DNA from: Thermohalobaculum sp039821125
GTDB taxonomy: Bacteria; Pseudomonadota; Alphaproteobacteria; Rhodobacterales; Rhodobacteraceae
Direction of reading: 5' to 3'
DNA length: 64,000 bases
NCBI GenBank assembly: GCA_039821125.1
Contig: JBCBOR010000001.1
Span: forward strand, 62,001 to 126,000
Shown: positions 25,174-33,748 of the stretch, in pieces
Numbering within the stretch: position 1 is the stretch's first letter
Layout: every line of letters starts with the position of its first letter
The notes under the pieces: generated by a model
Database searches by the model: none
What the model saw: only the letters and a program-made list of their open reading frames with translations
What the model was told of the DNA's origin: nothing
Position numbers and translations under genes: made by a program

Positions 25174-27896
25174 GCTTCGACGATCCGGCCCCGCGCCTGA
25201 CCGTTAACGGCCAGGAGGCCGCGATCTCCGGCGATCCGACCCGGCGACTGAGCGATGTGTTGCGCATGGACCTCGGGCTGACCGGAACGAAATCCGGATG
25301 CGATGCGGGCGACTGCGGGGCCTGTACGGTGCTGCTGGATGGCGCACCGGTCTGCGCGTGTCTGGTCCCCACGGCACAGGCAATCGGTCGCGACGTGACC
25401 ACGATCGAGGGGCTGACGGACGCAGCAGCGGAGCGCCTGAAGGCCGCGTTCCTCCGCCATGGCGCAGCCCAGTGCGGGATCTGTACGCCCGGCATGCTGA
25501 TGGCGGCACGGGCTTTGTTGGCCGAATCCCCCGCGCCGACGCGCACCGAGGTCGAGGACGCGTTGAGCGGTGTCCTCTGCAGGTGCACCGGCTACGCGAA
25601 GATCCTCGATGCCGTTTGCGATGTCGGACGTTCCGTCCAAGTCCGTGCGCCGATGGCGCAACATACGCCGGGTGGCGCCGTGGGACAGCGGATCGAACGG
25701 CTCGACGGACGGCGCAAAGTGGACGGCACCGATGTGTTCGGCGCTGATCTGCTGCCGGAAGGCGCGCTGGAGGTGCATGCCATCCGCTCGCCATACCATG
25801 CTGCGGCGTTCAGATTCGGCGATCTTGAAGATTGGCAAAGGTCACAGCCCGGTGTGGCTGCCCTCTTCACCGCCGCTGATATACCAGGGCGCAACTGCTT
25901 CGGTGTCATCCCGCCCTTTGCCGATCAGCCCGCTTTGGCGGAGGGCCGCGTCCGGTTCCGAGGCGAGGCTGTCGCATTGGTCGCGGTCGAGCCCGGCGCC
26001 GAAATCGATCTTGGCGACTTTCCTGTGATCTGGTCACCGGAAGCTGACGCTCTCGACACCGCCACGGCGCAAGCAGATGGCGCGCGGCAAATTCACCAAG
26101 GCCGAGCGGACAACCTGCTGACGCGTGGGTTTGTTCGTCAGGGAAATGCGACATCAGGCCTTGCCCAGGCAGCGCATACGGCCGAGACGGCGATTGAAAC
26201 CGCCTATGTCGAGCACGCCTATATCGAGCCCGAGGCCGGTGCCGCGTGGATGGACGGCGACACGATCGTCATCCATGTCTGCACCCAGGCCCCTGTCATG
26301 GACCGTGACGAAACCGCGGCGGTCCTTGGTCTGCCGCCGGACCGCGTGCGGATCCTGCCCGCGGCAACCGGCGGAGGTTTCGGCTCAAAGCTCGACGTCT
26401 CGCTGCATCCGCTGATTGGACTGGTCACGCTGAAGACGAGGCGTCCGTCAAGGATGATCTATTCCCGACGTGAATCCATGGCCTCGACCACGAAGCGCCA
26501 CCCGGCCGATATGCGCGCCCGCGCTGGCTGTGACGCCCAGGGCCGCATGCTTGCAATGGATTTCACCGGCGATTTCAACACAGGCGCGTACGCATCCTGG
26601 GGGCCGACTGTCGCGAACCGGGTGCCGGTCCACGCCTCGGGCCCCTACCGGATCCCGCACTACCGGGCCGAGGGACGGGCCGTGCACACCAACGGGCCCG
26701 TCTCCGGCGCATTCCGAGGGTTCGGCGTTCCCCAGGCCGCCATCGTTCAGGAAGCTCTGTTCGATGATCTGGCAAGTGCCGCAGGGATTGATCGGCTCGA
26801 GTTCCGTCTGATCAACGCGTTTCGAGACGGTTACAGGACCGCCACCGGGCAGACGCTGATCGGCGGTGTCGGGATCGGCGACTGCTTCGAGGCACTGCGT
26901 CCGCACTGGACCCGTGCGGTCGCCGAGGCGGCGGACATGCCTCATCGGGGCGTTGGTATTGCCGGGTGTTGGTACGGCTGTGGCAACACCTCACTGCCGA
27001 ACCCCTCGACAATCCGCGTCGGGATCGCGCCAACAGGCCGCGTGGTGCTGCATCAAGGTGCTGCGGATATCGGCCAGGGCTCGAACACCGTCATCACCCA
27101 GATCTGTGCCGAGGCAGCAGGTCTACCCATCAGCGCTTTCGATCTGATCGGCGGCGATACCGCGGTGACACCCGATTGCGGCAAAACCTCCGCCTCGCGT
27201 CAGACCTATGTCACGGGCAAGGCGGCGGAACTGGCCGGACGGGCGCTTAGGGCAGCGATCCTGCGTCATGCGAATGCGGGCGATGATGCACAGATCGAGC
27301 CCGAAGAGGGCGCGCTGATCGTCCGGGACACGCGGGATCACCGGATCGACCTTGGCACTCTGCCTCTGGATACGCATGGCTATGCCTTCGCGGCGGAGGA
27401 GACCCACGACCCGCCGACCACAGCACTCGATGAAGACGGCCAGGGCATACCCTATGCCGTGTACGGTTGGGGCGCACAAATGGTCGAGTTGTCGGTCGAC
27501 CCCGTGCTCGGCACCGTCACCCTCCACAAGATTACCGCCGCGCATGACCTCGGGTGTGTGATCAACCCGACGCTCGCCGAGGGGCAGATCGAGGGCGGTA
27601 TCGCGCAAGGCATCGGCATGGCGCTGATGGAGGAATACATTCCCGGCCGAACCGAGAACCTGCACGACTATTTGATCCCAACCATCGGCGACGTCCCGAC
27701 GATCGAGACCGTTCTGATCGAGAAGCCGGATCCCGAAGGCCCGTTCGGCGCAAAGGGTTTGGGTGAGCACGCGCTGATCCCGACAGCGCCGGCCATCCTA
27801 AATGCGATCTGCGATGCGACCGGCGCGCGGATCACCCGTCTTCCTGCCCTGCCCCATAGGGTCCTGGAGGCGATCGCGCAAAGAGGCACGTCATGA
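25170..27896 (+). CDS. Fused 2Fe-2S / molybdopterin-binding hydroxylase subunit (nicotinate dehydrogenase-like)
   Basis: A 908-residue fusion. Residues 1-150 form the two-cluster iron-sulfur domain (SGCDAGDCGACTVLLDG; QCGICTPGM; GVLCRCTGY). Residues 165-908 are the molybdenum-cofactor domain, with GGGFGSKLD, GAFRGFGVPQ and the active-site Glu in GAKGLGEHALIP (near 866). Fusion of the two parts and a separate FAD subunit distinguishes it from three-subunit enzymes. It hydroxylates an aromatic N-heterocycle next to the ring nitrogen. Nicotinate is inferred from pncA and the reductase; other purines or pyridines remain possible. Confidence 0.85.
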   Translation: MSFDDPAPRLTVNGQEAAISGDPTRRLSDVLRMDLGLTGTKSGCDAGDCGACTVLLDGAPVCACLVPTAQAIGRDVTTIEGLTDAAAERLKAAFLRHGAAQCGICTPGMLMAARALLAESPAPTRTEVEDALSGVLCRCTGYAKILDAVCDVGRSVQVRAPMAQHTPGGAVGQRIERLDGRRKVDGTDVFGADLLPEGALEVHAIRSPYHAAAFRFGDLEDWQRSQPGVAALFTAADIPGRNCFGVIPPFADQPALAEGRVRFRGEAVALVAVEPGAEIDLGDFPVIWSPEADALDTATAQADGARQIHQGRADNLLTRGFVRQGNATSGLAQAAHTAETAIETAYVEHAYIEPEAGAAWMDGDTIVIHVCTQAPVMDRDETAAVLGLPPDRVRILPAATGGGFGSKLDVSLHPLIGLVTLKTRRPSRMIYSRRESMASTTKRHPADMRARAGCDAQGRMLAMDFTGDFNTGAYASWGPTVANRVPVHASGPYRIPHYRAEGRAVHTNGPVSGAFRGFGVPQAAIVQEALFDDLASAAGIDRLEFRLINAFRDGYRTATGQTLIGGVGIGDCFEALRPHWTRAVAEAADMPHRGVGIAGCWYGCGNTSLPNPSTIRVGIAPTGRVVLHQGAADIGQGSNTVITQICAEAAGLPISAFDLIGGDTAVTPDCGKTSASRQTYVTGKAAELAGRALRAAILRHANAGDDAQIEPEEGALIVRDTRDHRIDLGTLPLDTHGYAFAAEETHDPPTTALDEDGQGIPYAVYGWGAQMVELSVDPVLGTVTLHKITAAHDLGCVINPTLAEGQIEGGIAQGIGMALMEEYIPGRTENLHDYLIPTIGDVPTIETVLIEKPDPEGPFGAKGLGEHALIPTAPAILNAICDATGARITRLPALPHRVLEAIAQRGTS

Positions 27897-28243
27897 CACG
27901 TTCAGATCATGAGGCAGACGGTATTATTCTGTTTTCGGTCAGAAACGAGACCAAAGACCCATTGAAACTTTGGATCGAGCCGGGGTGCGAGTTCAGTGAT
28001 CTTGCCCCCGATACCATGATCGACTTTCGTGCCAGTATCATGGGGGACACGCGCGCCGAAGCAAGTCAATTGGCTGAGGCATTTGAGAACATCGCGAAGA
28101 AGCTTCGGGGCGGAGAAGAGCGCGGCGCGCAACTGGAGATCATCTTAAACGAGTTAAATGACGGGACGCGGTGCCTTACACTCTGGCTCGATAATGCTGA
28201 CGAGCTTGGGTACGGAGACGTCCCAACACGATCATCGCGATGA
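27893..28243 (+). CDS. 116-residue protein of unknown function, coupled within the heterocycle operon
   Basis: ATG 27893 overlaps the hydroxylase stop by four bases and its own stop overlaps the next ATG (ATGA), so it is translated as part of the operon. The protein is small, acidic and soluble, with IILFSVRNETKDPLKLWIEP (beta-rich), a helical middle (EASQLAEAFENIAKKLRGG) and LTLWLDNADELG. No domain was recognised. Its fixed place between hydroxylase and reductase suggests an assembly factor or small subunit of one of them. Confidence 0.75.
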   Translation: MTRSDHEADGIILFSVRNETKDPLKLWIEPGCEFSDLAPDTMIDFRASIMGDTRAEASQLAEAFENIAKKLRGGEERGAQLEIILNELNDGTRCLTLWLDNADELGYGDVPTRSSR

Positions 28244-29670
28244 CACGACCCGAAAAGATCCGCTGCGATGCCTGTCCGGTCATGTGTTACGTGGCCGAGG
28301 GGCTGACCGGGGCCTGTGACCGCTATGCGAACGAGGGCGGAAAGATCGTGCGCTGTGACCCGCTGGTGATCCTCGACCGGACGCTGGATCAGGGGGGCGA
28401 GGTCGTGCCATTCCTCGAAGGCCCGTGGGACGGCAATCCGGTCACGGGACAGGAAAAATTCGTCACCGCCATCGGCGCGGGCACCACGTATCCCGACTAC
28501 AAACCCGCGCCGTTTCTGGTGTCCTCGCAGATCGAGGGCACCGACGTCGTGACCTGCGTGACCGAGGGGATCTTCTCCTACTGCGGGGTCAAGGTGAAGA
28601 TCGACACAGACCGCCATCTCGGCCCGGAGCAGGCGACGGTGCGTGTGGATGGCGAGGCGGTCGGCCATGTCACGACTGCCGAATATGGCTCTCAAATGCT
28701 CTCCCTCGGGGGCGTGCGCCACCTGACCGGCGGTGAGAAGGCCGAAGGCCGGGTCACCTGCGCCGCGCTCCTCTCGCTCTGCAACCGCGACCCCGTCGAG
28801 ATACAGATCGACGGCGGGCATACCGTCACCGTGCAGGCGGGTCAGCCGCCGATCGTTGATGGCGTGGCCGAGAGCCGGATGCGGGTCGGCTGCGGGTCGG
28901 CCACGATCGGTATGTTCGCCACGCAATGGCACGGGCTGGTCGACGAAGTCGTTGTGGTCGATGATCACATAACCGGGGTCGTGTCGGAGCATCAGGCGGG
29001 CAAGGTGCTGGGCTGGCCGGATACCGGGATCAGGATCAAGGGGCGGCGTTCAACCCCCGGGCGCTACTTCCGCGTGGCCGAACCTGGCCAGGGCTGGGGC
29101 GGCGCGGATATCGACGACCCGTTGGCGATCCTTGGTCCCTGGAACGCGAAGAAGGGCGCAAGGCCCGGGCTGACCATGCTGATGGTGTCCACGACGGGCG
29201 AGCAATACGCCTACTACGTGCTCGACGAGGATCTGGTGCCGCAGCCGGCGCCACTGCCCGACACACTGCGCAAATCTGTCGATCTGATCGATCAGAACTG
29301 TGAACCGGCGCTCTGCACGGTCCTGTTCATGGGCGGCGCGGGCGGATCGCTGCGTGCCGGGATCACGGAGAACCCGGTCGAGTTGACACGCTCGGTACAA
29401 GGGCTGAAGGCGCATGTCACCTGCGGCGGCGCACCGGTCTACGTTTGGCCCGGTGGCGGGATCACCCTTATGGTGGACGTGACCCGCCTGCCCGAGAATG
29501 CCTTTGGCTATGTCCCGACGCCGGCGCTGGTGGCCCCGATCGAGTTCACCATGACCCGAGACACCTATCGCGCGCTCGGGGGATATGACGGTGCCGTACG
29601 CAGTCTCGAAGACATCCGCGTGAGAGGTGGGGAATACGGGACCGCCAGCCGCGTGGTCGGCAGGCCATGA
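28240..29670 (+). CDS. 6-hydroxynicotinate reductase-like iron-sulfur flavoprotein
   Basis: A 476-residue protein. The N-terminal cluster motif has C9-x2-C12-x3-C16-x10-C27 (CDACPVMC...GACDRY), with C39 following. The rest resembles the Hnr family known from Eubacterium barkeri nicotinate fermentation and found in other proteobacteria. Hnr reduces 6-hydroxynicotinate to 1,4,5,6-tetrahydro-6-oxonicotinate and is reported to carry a covalently bound flavin and several Fe-S clusters. Residues 102-108 (D-V-V-T-C-V-T) vaguely resemble an ApbE target site. The electron donor (often ferredoxin) is not in the window. Confidence 0.75.
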   Translation: MTRPEKIRCDACPVMCYVAEGLTGACDRYANEGGKIVRCDPLVILDRTLDQGGEVVPFLEGPWDGNPVTGQEKFVTAIGAGTTYPDYKPAPFLVSSQIEGTDVVTCVTEGIFSYCGVKVKIDTDRHLGPEQATVRVDGEAVGHVTTAEYGSQMLSLGGVRHLTGGEKAEGRVTCAALLSLCNRDPVEIQIDGGHTVTVQAGQPPIVDGVAESRMRVGCGSATIGMFATQWHGLVDEVVVVDDHITGVVSEHQAGKVLGWPDTGIRIKGRRSTPGRYFRVAEPGQGWGGADIDDPLAILGPWNAKKGARPGLTMLMVSTTGEQYAYYVLDEDLVPQPAPLPDTLRKSVDLIDQNCEPALCTVLFMGGAGGSLRAGITENPVELTRSVQGLKAHVTCGGAPVYVWPGGGITLMVDVTRLPENAFGYVPTPALVAPIEFTMTRDTYRALGGYDGAVRSLEDIRVRGGEYGTASRVVGRP

Positions 29671-30530
29671 CCGGGCCGGTCGGAGCGCTGCTGGACGATG
29701 GTCGGCGCCTGCACCTTCAGCACGGGCCGATCGACCTGGTCATCGAGGCGTGGGGGGGCTCTGCAGAGGTAGAGCGTGCCTATGGCCAGGCCGCCACTGC
29801 GTTCGATGGCCTGCTTCAGGATCTTGTCGCGGATTTGGACGTCCTGCGCCGTCCTGTTGCCACGAGGGTGCGTCACGGACGCACCCTACGCAGCGTCGCG
29901 GCGACCCGGATGATCCGCGCAGCCCGCAGACATGCACCGGCATACGTCACCCCCATGGCCGCCGTTGCAGGTGCCGTGGCGGACTGGGTGCTGGTGGAGA
30001 TGTCCCGCGGTCGAAAGCTCGACCGTGCCTATGTCAACAACGGGGGCGACATCGCGGTCTACCTTGCGCCCGGCACACACGTGATCGCCGCGGCTGGGCC
30101 AAACCTTTCGGATCGGGTCCGGATCGCCGCGGATGACCAGGCGCGCGGGATTGCAACCTCCGGCTGGCGAGGGCGCAGCCACTCGCTGGGTATTGCCGAT
30201 GCGGTGACGGTGTTGGCGCGCAGCGCAGCGGAGGCCGATATCGCCGCAACGCTGATCGCAAATGCCGTGGACCTGCCGGGGCATGCCGCGGTCGCACGGC
30301 GCCCGGCACAGGATCTCGCTCCTGACAGCGATCTCGGAGAGACACCCGTGACGACGGGTGTCGACCCTCTTACGGACACCGAAATCGACATCGCTCTCCA
30401 AAATGGCAAAACCTGTGCCGATGAGATGCTGGCCCGCGGTCTGATCGATGCCGCCACGCTCTGGCTCCAGAACCATGTCACAACTGTCGGTGCTGCGTCG
30501 CCCGCCAAGAAGGATCTCCTCGATGCCTGA
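29667..30530 (+). CDS. UPF0280 / ApbE-like protein
   Basis: A 287-residue protein of the UPF0280 family, related to ApbE flavin transferases: TPMAAVAGAVADWVL, YVNNGGDIAVYL and GIATSGWRGRSHSLGIADAV match ApbE motif positions. It overlaps the reductase gene by four bases (ATGA). ApbE proteins attach FMN to Thr or Ser of partner proteins, so this one may flavinylate the reductase (inference). It has no signal peptide, unlike classic periplasmic ApbE. Confidence 0.8.
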   Translation: MTGPVGALLDDGRRLHLQHGPIDLVIEAWGGSAEVERAYGQAATAFDGLLQDLVADLDVLRRPVATRVRHGRTLRSVAATRMIRAARRHAPAYVTPMAAVAGAVADWVLVEMSRGRKLDRAYVNNGGDIAVYLAPGTHVIAAAGPNLSDRVRIAADDQARGIATSGWRGRSHSLGIADAVTVLARSAAEADIAATLIANAVDLPGHAAVARRPAQDLAPDSDLGETPVTTGVDPLTDTEIDIALQNGKTCADEMLARGLIDAATLWLQNHVTTVGAASPAKKDLLDA

Positions 30531-31116
30531 CTTCAAACTGCGCAAGACCTGCCTGTTCCTCGAGGAGATCCATCACGAAAGTGGCCCGCCGCCTGAGACA
30601 CCGCGTCGCCGCGCCGCAATCGTCGCCGTGGTCCGCAATCCCTTCGCCGGGGCGTACACCGAAGACCTGCAATCGGCGATGGACGATCTGAAGCCGCTTG
30701 GGCTGATGATGACGGACCGGCTGATCGACGCCCTCGGCGGGGTGGCGGGGATCGACGGCTACGGCAAGGCGGCTCTCACGGGCGAGGGCGGCGAGCTCGA
30801 GCATACCGCGCTCTGGCACGTTCCCGGCGGCTATGCCATGCGTGACCGCCTCGGGGCTGCGGGCACCGCGTCCAAAGCCATCGTGCCGAGCGCGATGAAA
30901 GTCGGCGGGCCCGGGTGCCGGATCGACATCCCCCTCGGGCATATCAACGCCGCCTATGTCCGCAGTCATTTCGACGCGATGGAGGTCGGCCTGCCCGATG
31001 CCCCGCGAGCAGGTGAGCTCCTGTTTGCCCTCGCGATGACCATCGGGCCGCGCATTCACCACCGCATGGGCGGGCTGCAACTTGAAGACATCGTCGGCGA
31101 GGATGGCCTTCGCTGA
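30523..31116 (+). CDS. PF06684-type 'amino acid synthesis' family protein
   Basis: A 197-residue protein starting MPDFKLRKTCLFLEEIHHES, with IVAVVRNPFAGAYTEDL, IDGYGKAALTGEGGELEHTA and VPSAMKVGGPGCRIDIPLGH. These features fit the PF06684 family, whose function is not established despite its name. The start overlaps the end of the UPF0280 gene by eight bases, making it the last gene of the block. It could act on the reduced-ring product, but no catalytic residues can be assigned by eye. Confidence 0.7.
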   Translation: MPDFKLRKTCLFLEEIHHESGPPPETPRRRAAIVAVVRNPFAGAYTEDLQSAMDDLKPLGLMMTDRLIDALGGVAGIDGYGKAALTGEGGELEHTALWHVPGGYAMRDRLGAAGTASKAIVPSAMKVGGPGCRIDIPLGHINAAYVRSHFDAMEVGLPDAPRAGELLFALAMTIGPRIHHRMGGLQLEDIVGEDGLR

Positions 31117-31226
31117 CACAAGGCGCCATCGCTGCGGTGCGCCGCCGCGGGTGGGTGGGCACGCACAGCATCCGCCACACGTGCCGGATCAGCCGGGGAG
31201 CGGTGGCGCACCGCAGCGCTACCCTG

Positions 31227-32084
31227 TCACCCCGCGGCCAGCCGCGCCTCGAACCAGTCCACCGCGCGGTCGAGCCAGCCCGCAGGGATGGCATGACCGC
31301 CGGGATGAAGCTCAAAGTCGATCTGCCCACTCGTGCAATCCGACCAGATGCGCCGCCACAAACCCTTCTCTTCATCGACAGGAGCCGCCTCCGGCTGACG
31401 GTTTGCGCACCCGTTGGTCGCGCGCAGGATGTAGAGGCTCTGGAACACATCGCCCTGGAGCATGGTTCCTTCGGCCAGCGGACGTCCCTCCAGCGGCACC
31501 ACGCGGTCTGTCCAGCCGTGGACGTGGTAGAGATCGACCGGTGCCGCGCAATCCTCGTGTATCGGCTCCCAGAACGCGCCGGCCACCGACGCATAGGCTC
31601 GCGCTAGATCCGGTGTCCGACAGGCGACATCCCAGACCATCGACCCACCACGAGAAAAACCGCCAAGCAGGATCCGATCCCGGTCGATCCCGAACCGGGC
31701 CACCGCATCGTCCACAACCTGCGCCAGAAACACCAGATCGTCGCGCTCATACGTGCGACCGTCGTTCACGGCCCAGTTCTTGTTGTTGTACCGCGTCGAG
31801 GTGATCTTGCCATCCGGTGCGATCAGCGCATACCCGCGTGCGCCGAGCCGTTCGATCCAGCCCGTGTTTTTCATCACACCGTTGGCCGAGCCGCCCCAAC
31901 CGTGCAGCCAGAGCAGCGCAGGCGGGGCATCCACACCCTCTGGCACTGCGATCCGGTAGCCACCGGTCTCGACGGGGCAAAGCACCGCCTCGTCCGGGCC
32001 ACAGGCCTGCGCCGATCCCGGCATCAGGACGCCACATCCAAGCGCGGCCAGTATCGAACAAACCAATCCAATCTTTCGGGACAT
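31227..32084 (-). CDS. Secreted polyhydroxybutyrate depolymerase-like esterase
   Basis: A 285-residue protein with a signal peptide (MSRKIGLVCSILAALGCGVLM..QA, 1-26), an LLWLHGWGGSANG oxyanion region, nucleophile Ser in LGGFSRGGSMVWD, acid/His in HGWTDRVVP and HPGGHAIPAGW. This is the LpqC/PhaZ-like esterase family. It is exported and probably hydrolyses polyesters or acyl/feruloyl esters; the substrate is open. ATG 32084 has AGAGGT upstream. It is convergent with the heterocycle block and unrelated to it. Confidence 0.8.
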   Translation of the reverse strand: MSRKIGLVCSILAALGCGVLMPGSAQACGPDEAVLCPVETGGYRIAVPEGVDAPPALLWLHGWGGSANGVMKNTGWIERLGARGYALIAPDGKITSTRYNNKNWAVNDGRTYERDDLVFLAQVVDDAVARFGIDRDRILLGGFSRGGSMVWDVACRTPDLARAYASVAGAFWEPIHEDCAAPVDLYHVHGWTDRVVPLEGRPLAEGTMLQGDVFQSLYILRATNGCANRQPEAAPVDEEKGLWRRIWSDCTSGQIDFELHPGGHAIPAGWLDRAVDWFEARLAAG

Positions 32085-32147
32085 GGAGACCTCTGCTGGT
32101 GGGAAATTCCGAAGCAGCAATCTACACAACCCTGGCGGGCATCGAGA

Positions 32148-32756
32148 TCACGGAGCCTTGATCTCTGTGACAACGCTTGTCAGCCGGCGCCCACTGCTGT
32201 CAGAGCCTTCGGCACGCACGACCCAACCGGGATCAGGCGCCCACCATGCCCGGACCGATGCCTGATAGGCAGGCCCTGTCAGCGCGTTGATCTGACCGTC
32301 CAGACGATAGGTCCGGTACGTCCCGGCCTCTGTTCGGATCGTCTCGATCCCCGCAACACGGATCACGGCTCGGGCCTTTGTCCCGTCGAGCGCGGTACGC
32401 AGGAACGTCACCTGTTTACCGGTCTCCAGCGGCCAAAGTGCGCCATAAAGCGCCTCTTCGATCTGCACCGAGCCGCCACATCCCCAACAGCCGGGATACA
32501 CTGCGCCAACGGTGCCATCGGGTCGGGCGAAGGCCCCGCGAAGCCCGGCGGGCTTGGACACGGTGATCCGCGTCTGCGTGGTCTGGCCGTCGACGATGTT
32601 CTGGAGGGCAATCTCGGTCCCAGCCGCGGCATAGACCAGGGGCGCCGGCGCTCCCCGGCCCGAGGTATCGAGGCCATCGGGCGTGCCCGCACCCGGGACG
32701 TTGATCGCGACACAGCCCGCCAGGAGCGGCACAAGGATCAGAGAAATCTTCCACAT
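32148..32756 (-). CDS. Putative outer-membrane lipoprotein
   Basis: A 202-residue protein with a lipoprotein signal (MWKISLILVPLLAGC; lipobox LAGC, acylated Cys15). The mature part has a CWGCGG motif and beta-rich segments (TYRTYRLDGQINAL, WWAPDPGWVVRAEG). No family was recognised. It is located between an enoyl-CoA hydratase-like gene and an esterase on the same strand, with no evident shared function. Confidence 0.7.
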   Translation of the reverse strand: MWKISLILVPLLAGCVAINVPGAGTPDGLDTSGRGAPAPLVYAAAGTEIALQNIVDGQTTQTRITVSKPAGLRGAFARPDGTVGAVYPGCWGCGGSVQIEEALYGALWPLETGKQVTFLRTALDGTKARAVIRVAGIETIRTEAGTYRTYRLDGQINALTGPAYQASVRAWWAPDPGWVVRAEGSDSSGRRLTSVVTEIKAP

Positions 32757-32817
32757 ATCGCAACCTTAGGGGATTTCTCGCACGCGGTCAGCAGGTCTCT
32801 CGGGATCAGCGGCAAGA

Positions 32818-33603
32818 TCAGCGCCCTTTCCAGACCGGATCGCGCTTCTCCGCAAAAGCGCGTGCCCCTTCAAGTTGGTCTTCCGAGGAATACAGCCGAT
32901 CGACCGTGCGCAGCTGCCGGGTCGTGATCCGGCTGAGCATATCCTGGAAGCGCATATCCTCGGCCTCGCGCACAACCTCCTTGATCGCGGCATAGACCAG
33001 CGGCGGGCCGGAGGCGAGCAACCGGGCCAGCTCCCACGTCTTGTCCATCAGATCCGCCGCCGGAACGATCTCCTTCACCAGCCCCCAGCGGTGCGCTTCC
33101 TCGGCATCGAACCACCGCCCGGTCAAAAGCAGATCCATCGCCACATGATAGGGGATACGTTTCGGCAGCTTGATCGATGCGGCATCGGCAACCGTGCCAG
33201 ACCGGATCTCGGGCAAGGCAAAGCTCGCGTGCTCTGCGGCCATGATCAGATCGCAGCTCAGTGCGAGTTCCAGCCCGCCGCCGCAGCAGATCCCGTTCAC
33301 GGCGCAGATCACAGGCTTGTCGAGGAAGCCCAGTTCCTGCAATCCGCCGAACCCGCCAATGCCATAGTCGCCATCGACCGCATCACCGTCCGCCGCCGCC
33401 TTGAGATCCCAGCCGGGGCAAAAGAACTTCTCGCCTGTGCCGGTCAGGATCGCAACGCGCAGATCGGGATCGTCGCGAAAGGACTGGAACACCTCGCCCA
33501 TCACCCGACTGGTCACCAGATCGATGGCATTGGCCTTGGGTCGGTTCAGGGTCACCTCGAGGATGTGGCCCTCGCGGCGTGTATGGATCGGCGTTTCGGT
33601 CAT
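32818..33603 (-). CDS. caiD: Crotonobetainyl-CoA hydratase-like enoyl-CoA hydratase
   Basis: A 261-residue crotonase-fold protein, the same length as CaiD. Oxyanion-hole segments CPGWDLKAAADG and AVNGICCGGGLELAL; the CaiD-like signature GIGGFGGLQELGFLDKPVI. CaiD hydrates crotonobetainyl-CoA to carnitinyl-CoA. No other carnitine gene is nearby, so a different enoyl-CoA substrate is possible. ATG 33603 follows GGGAG; the longer frame runs into the terminator region. Confidence 0.75.
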   Translation of the reverse strand: MTETPIHTRREGHILEVTLNRPKANAIDLVTSRVMGEVFQSFRDDPDLRVAILTGTGEKFFCPGWDLKAAADGDAVDGDYGIGGFGGLQELGFLDKPVICAVNGICCGGGLELALSCDLIMAAEHASFALPEIRSGTVADAASIKLPKRIPYHVAMDLLLTGRWFDAEEAHRWGLVKEIVPAADLMDKTWELARLLASGPPLVYAAIKEVVREAEDMRFQDMLSRITTRQLRTVDRLYSSEDQLEGARAFAEKRDPVWKGR

Positions 33604-33676
33604 CTCAGCACTCCCCGGCGGTCTCTTGGTCAGCCATCGCACTCCGCCTAGCGCCGGTCTGGTCCGAAAGCGACAC

Positions 33677-33702
33677 AAAAAAAAACCCCGCCGAGGCGGG
33701 GT
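33677..33702 (-). terminator. Rho-independent terminator of ccrM
   Basis: CCCCGCC/GGCGGGG forms the stem (about 33685-33702), followed on the minus strand by a nine-U run (A run 33677-33685). It lies 46 bp past the ccrM stop and separates ccrM from caiD. It is the clearest intrinsic terminator in the window. Confidence 0.9.
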
Positions 33703-33748
33703 CGAAGGTGTTGGACGCAGGCAAACGTCCGGGCAGAAAACTCAGATG

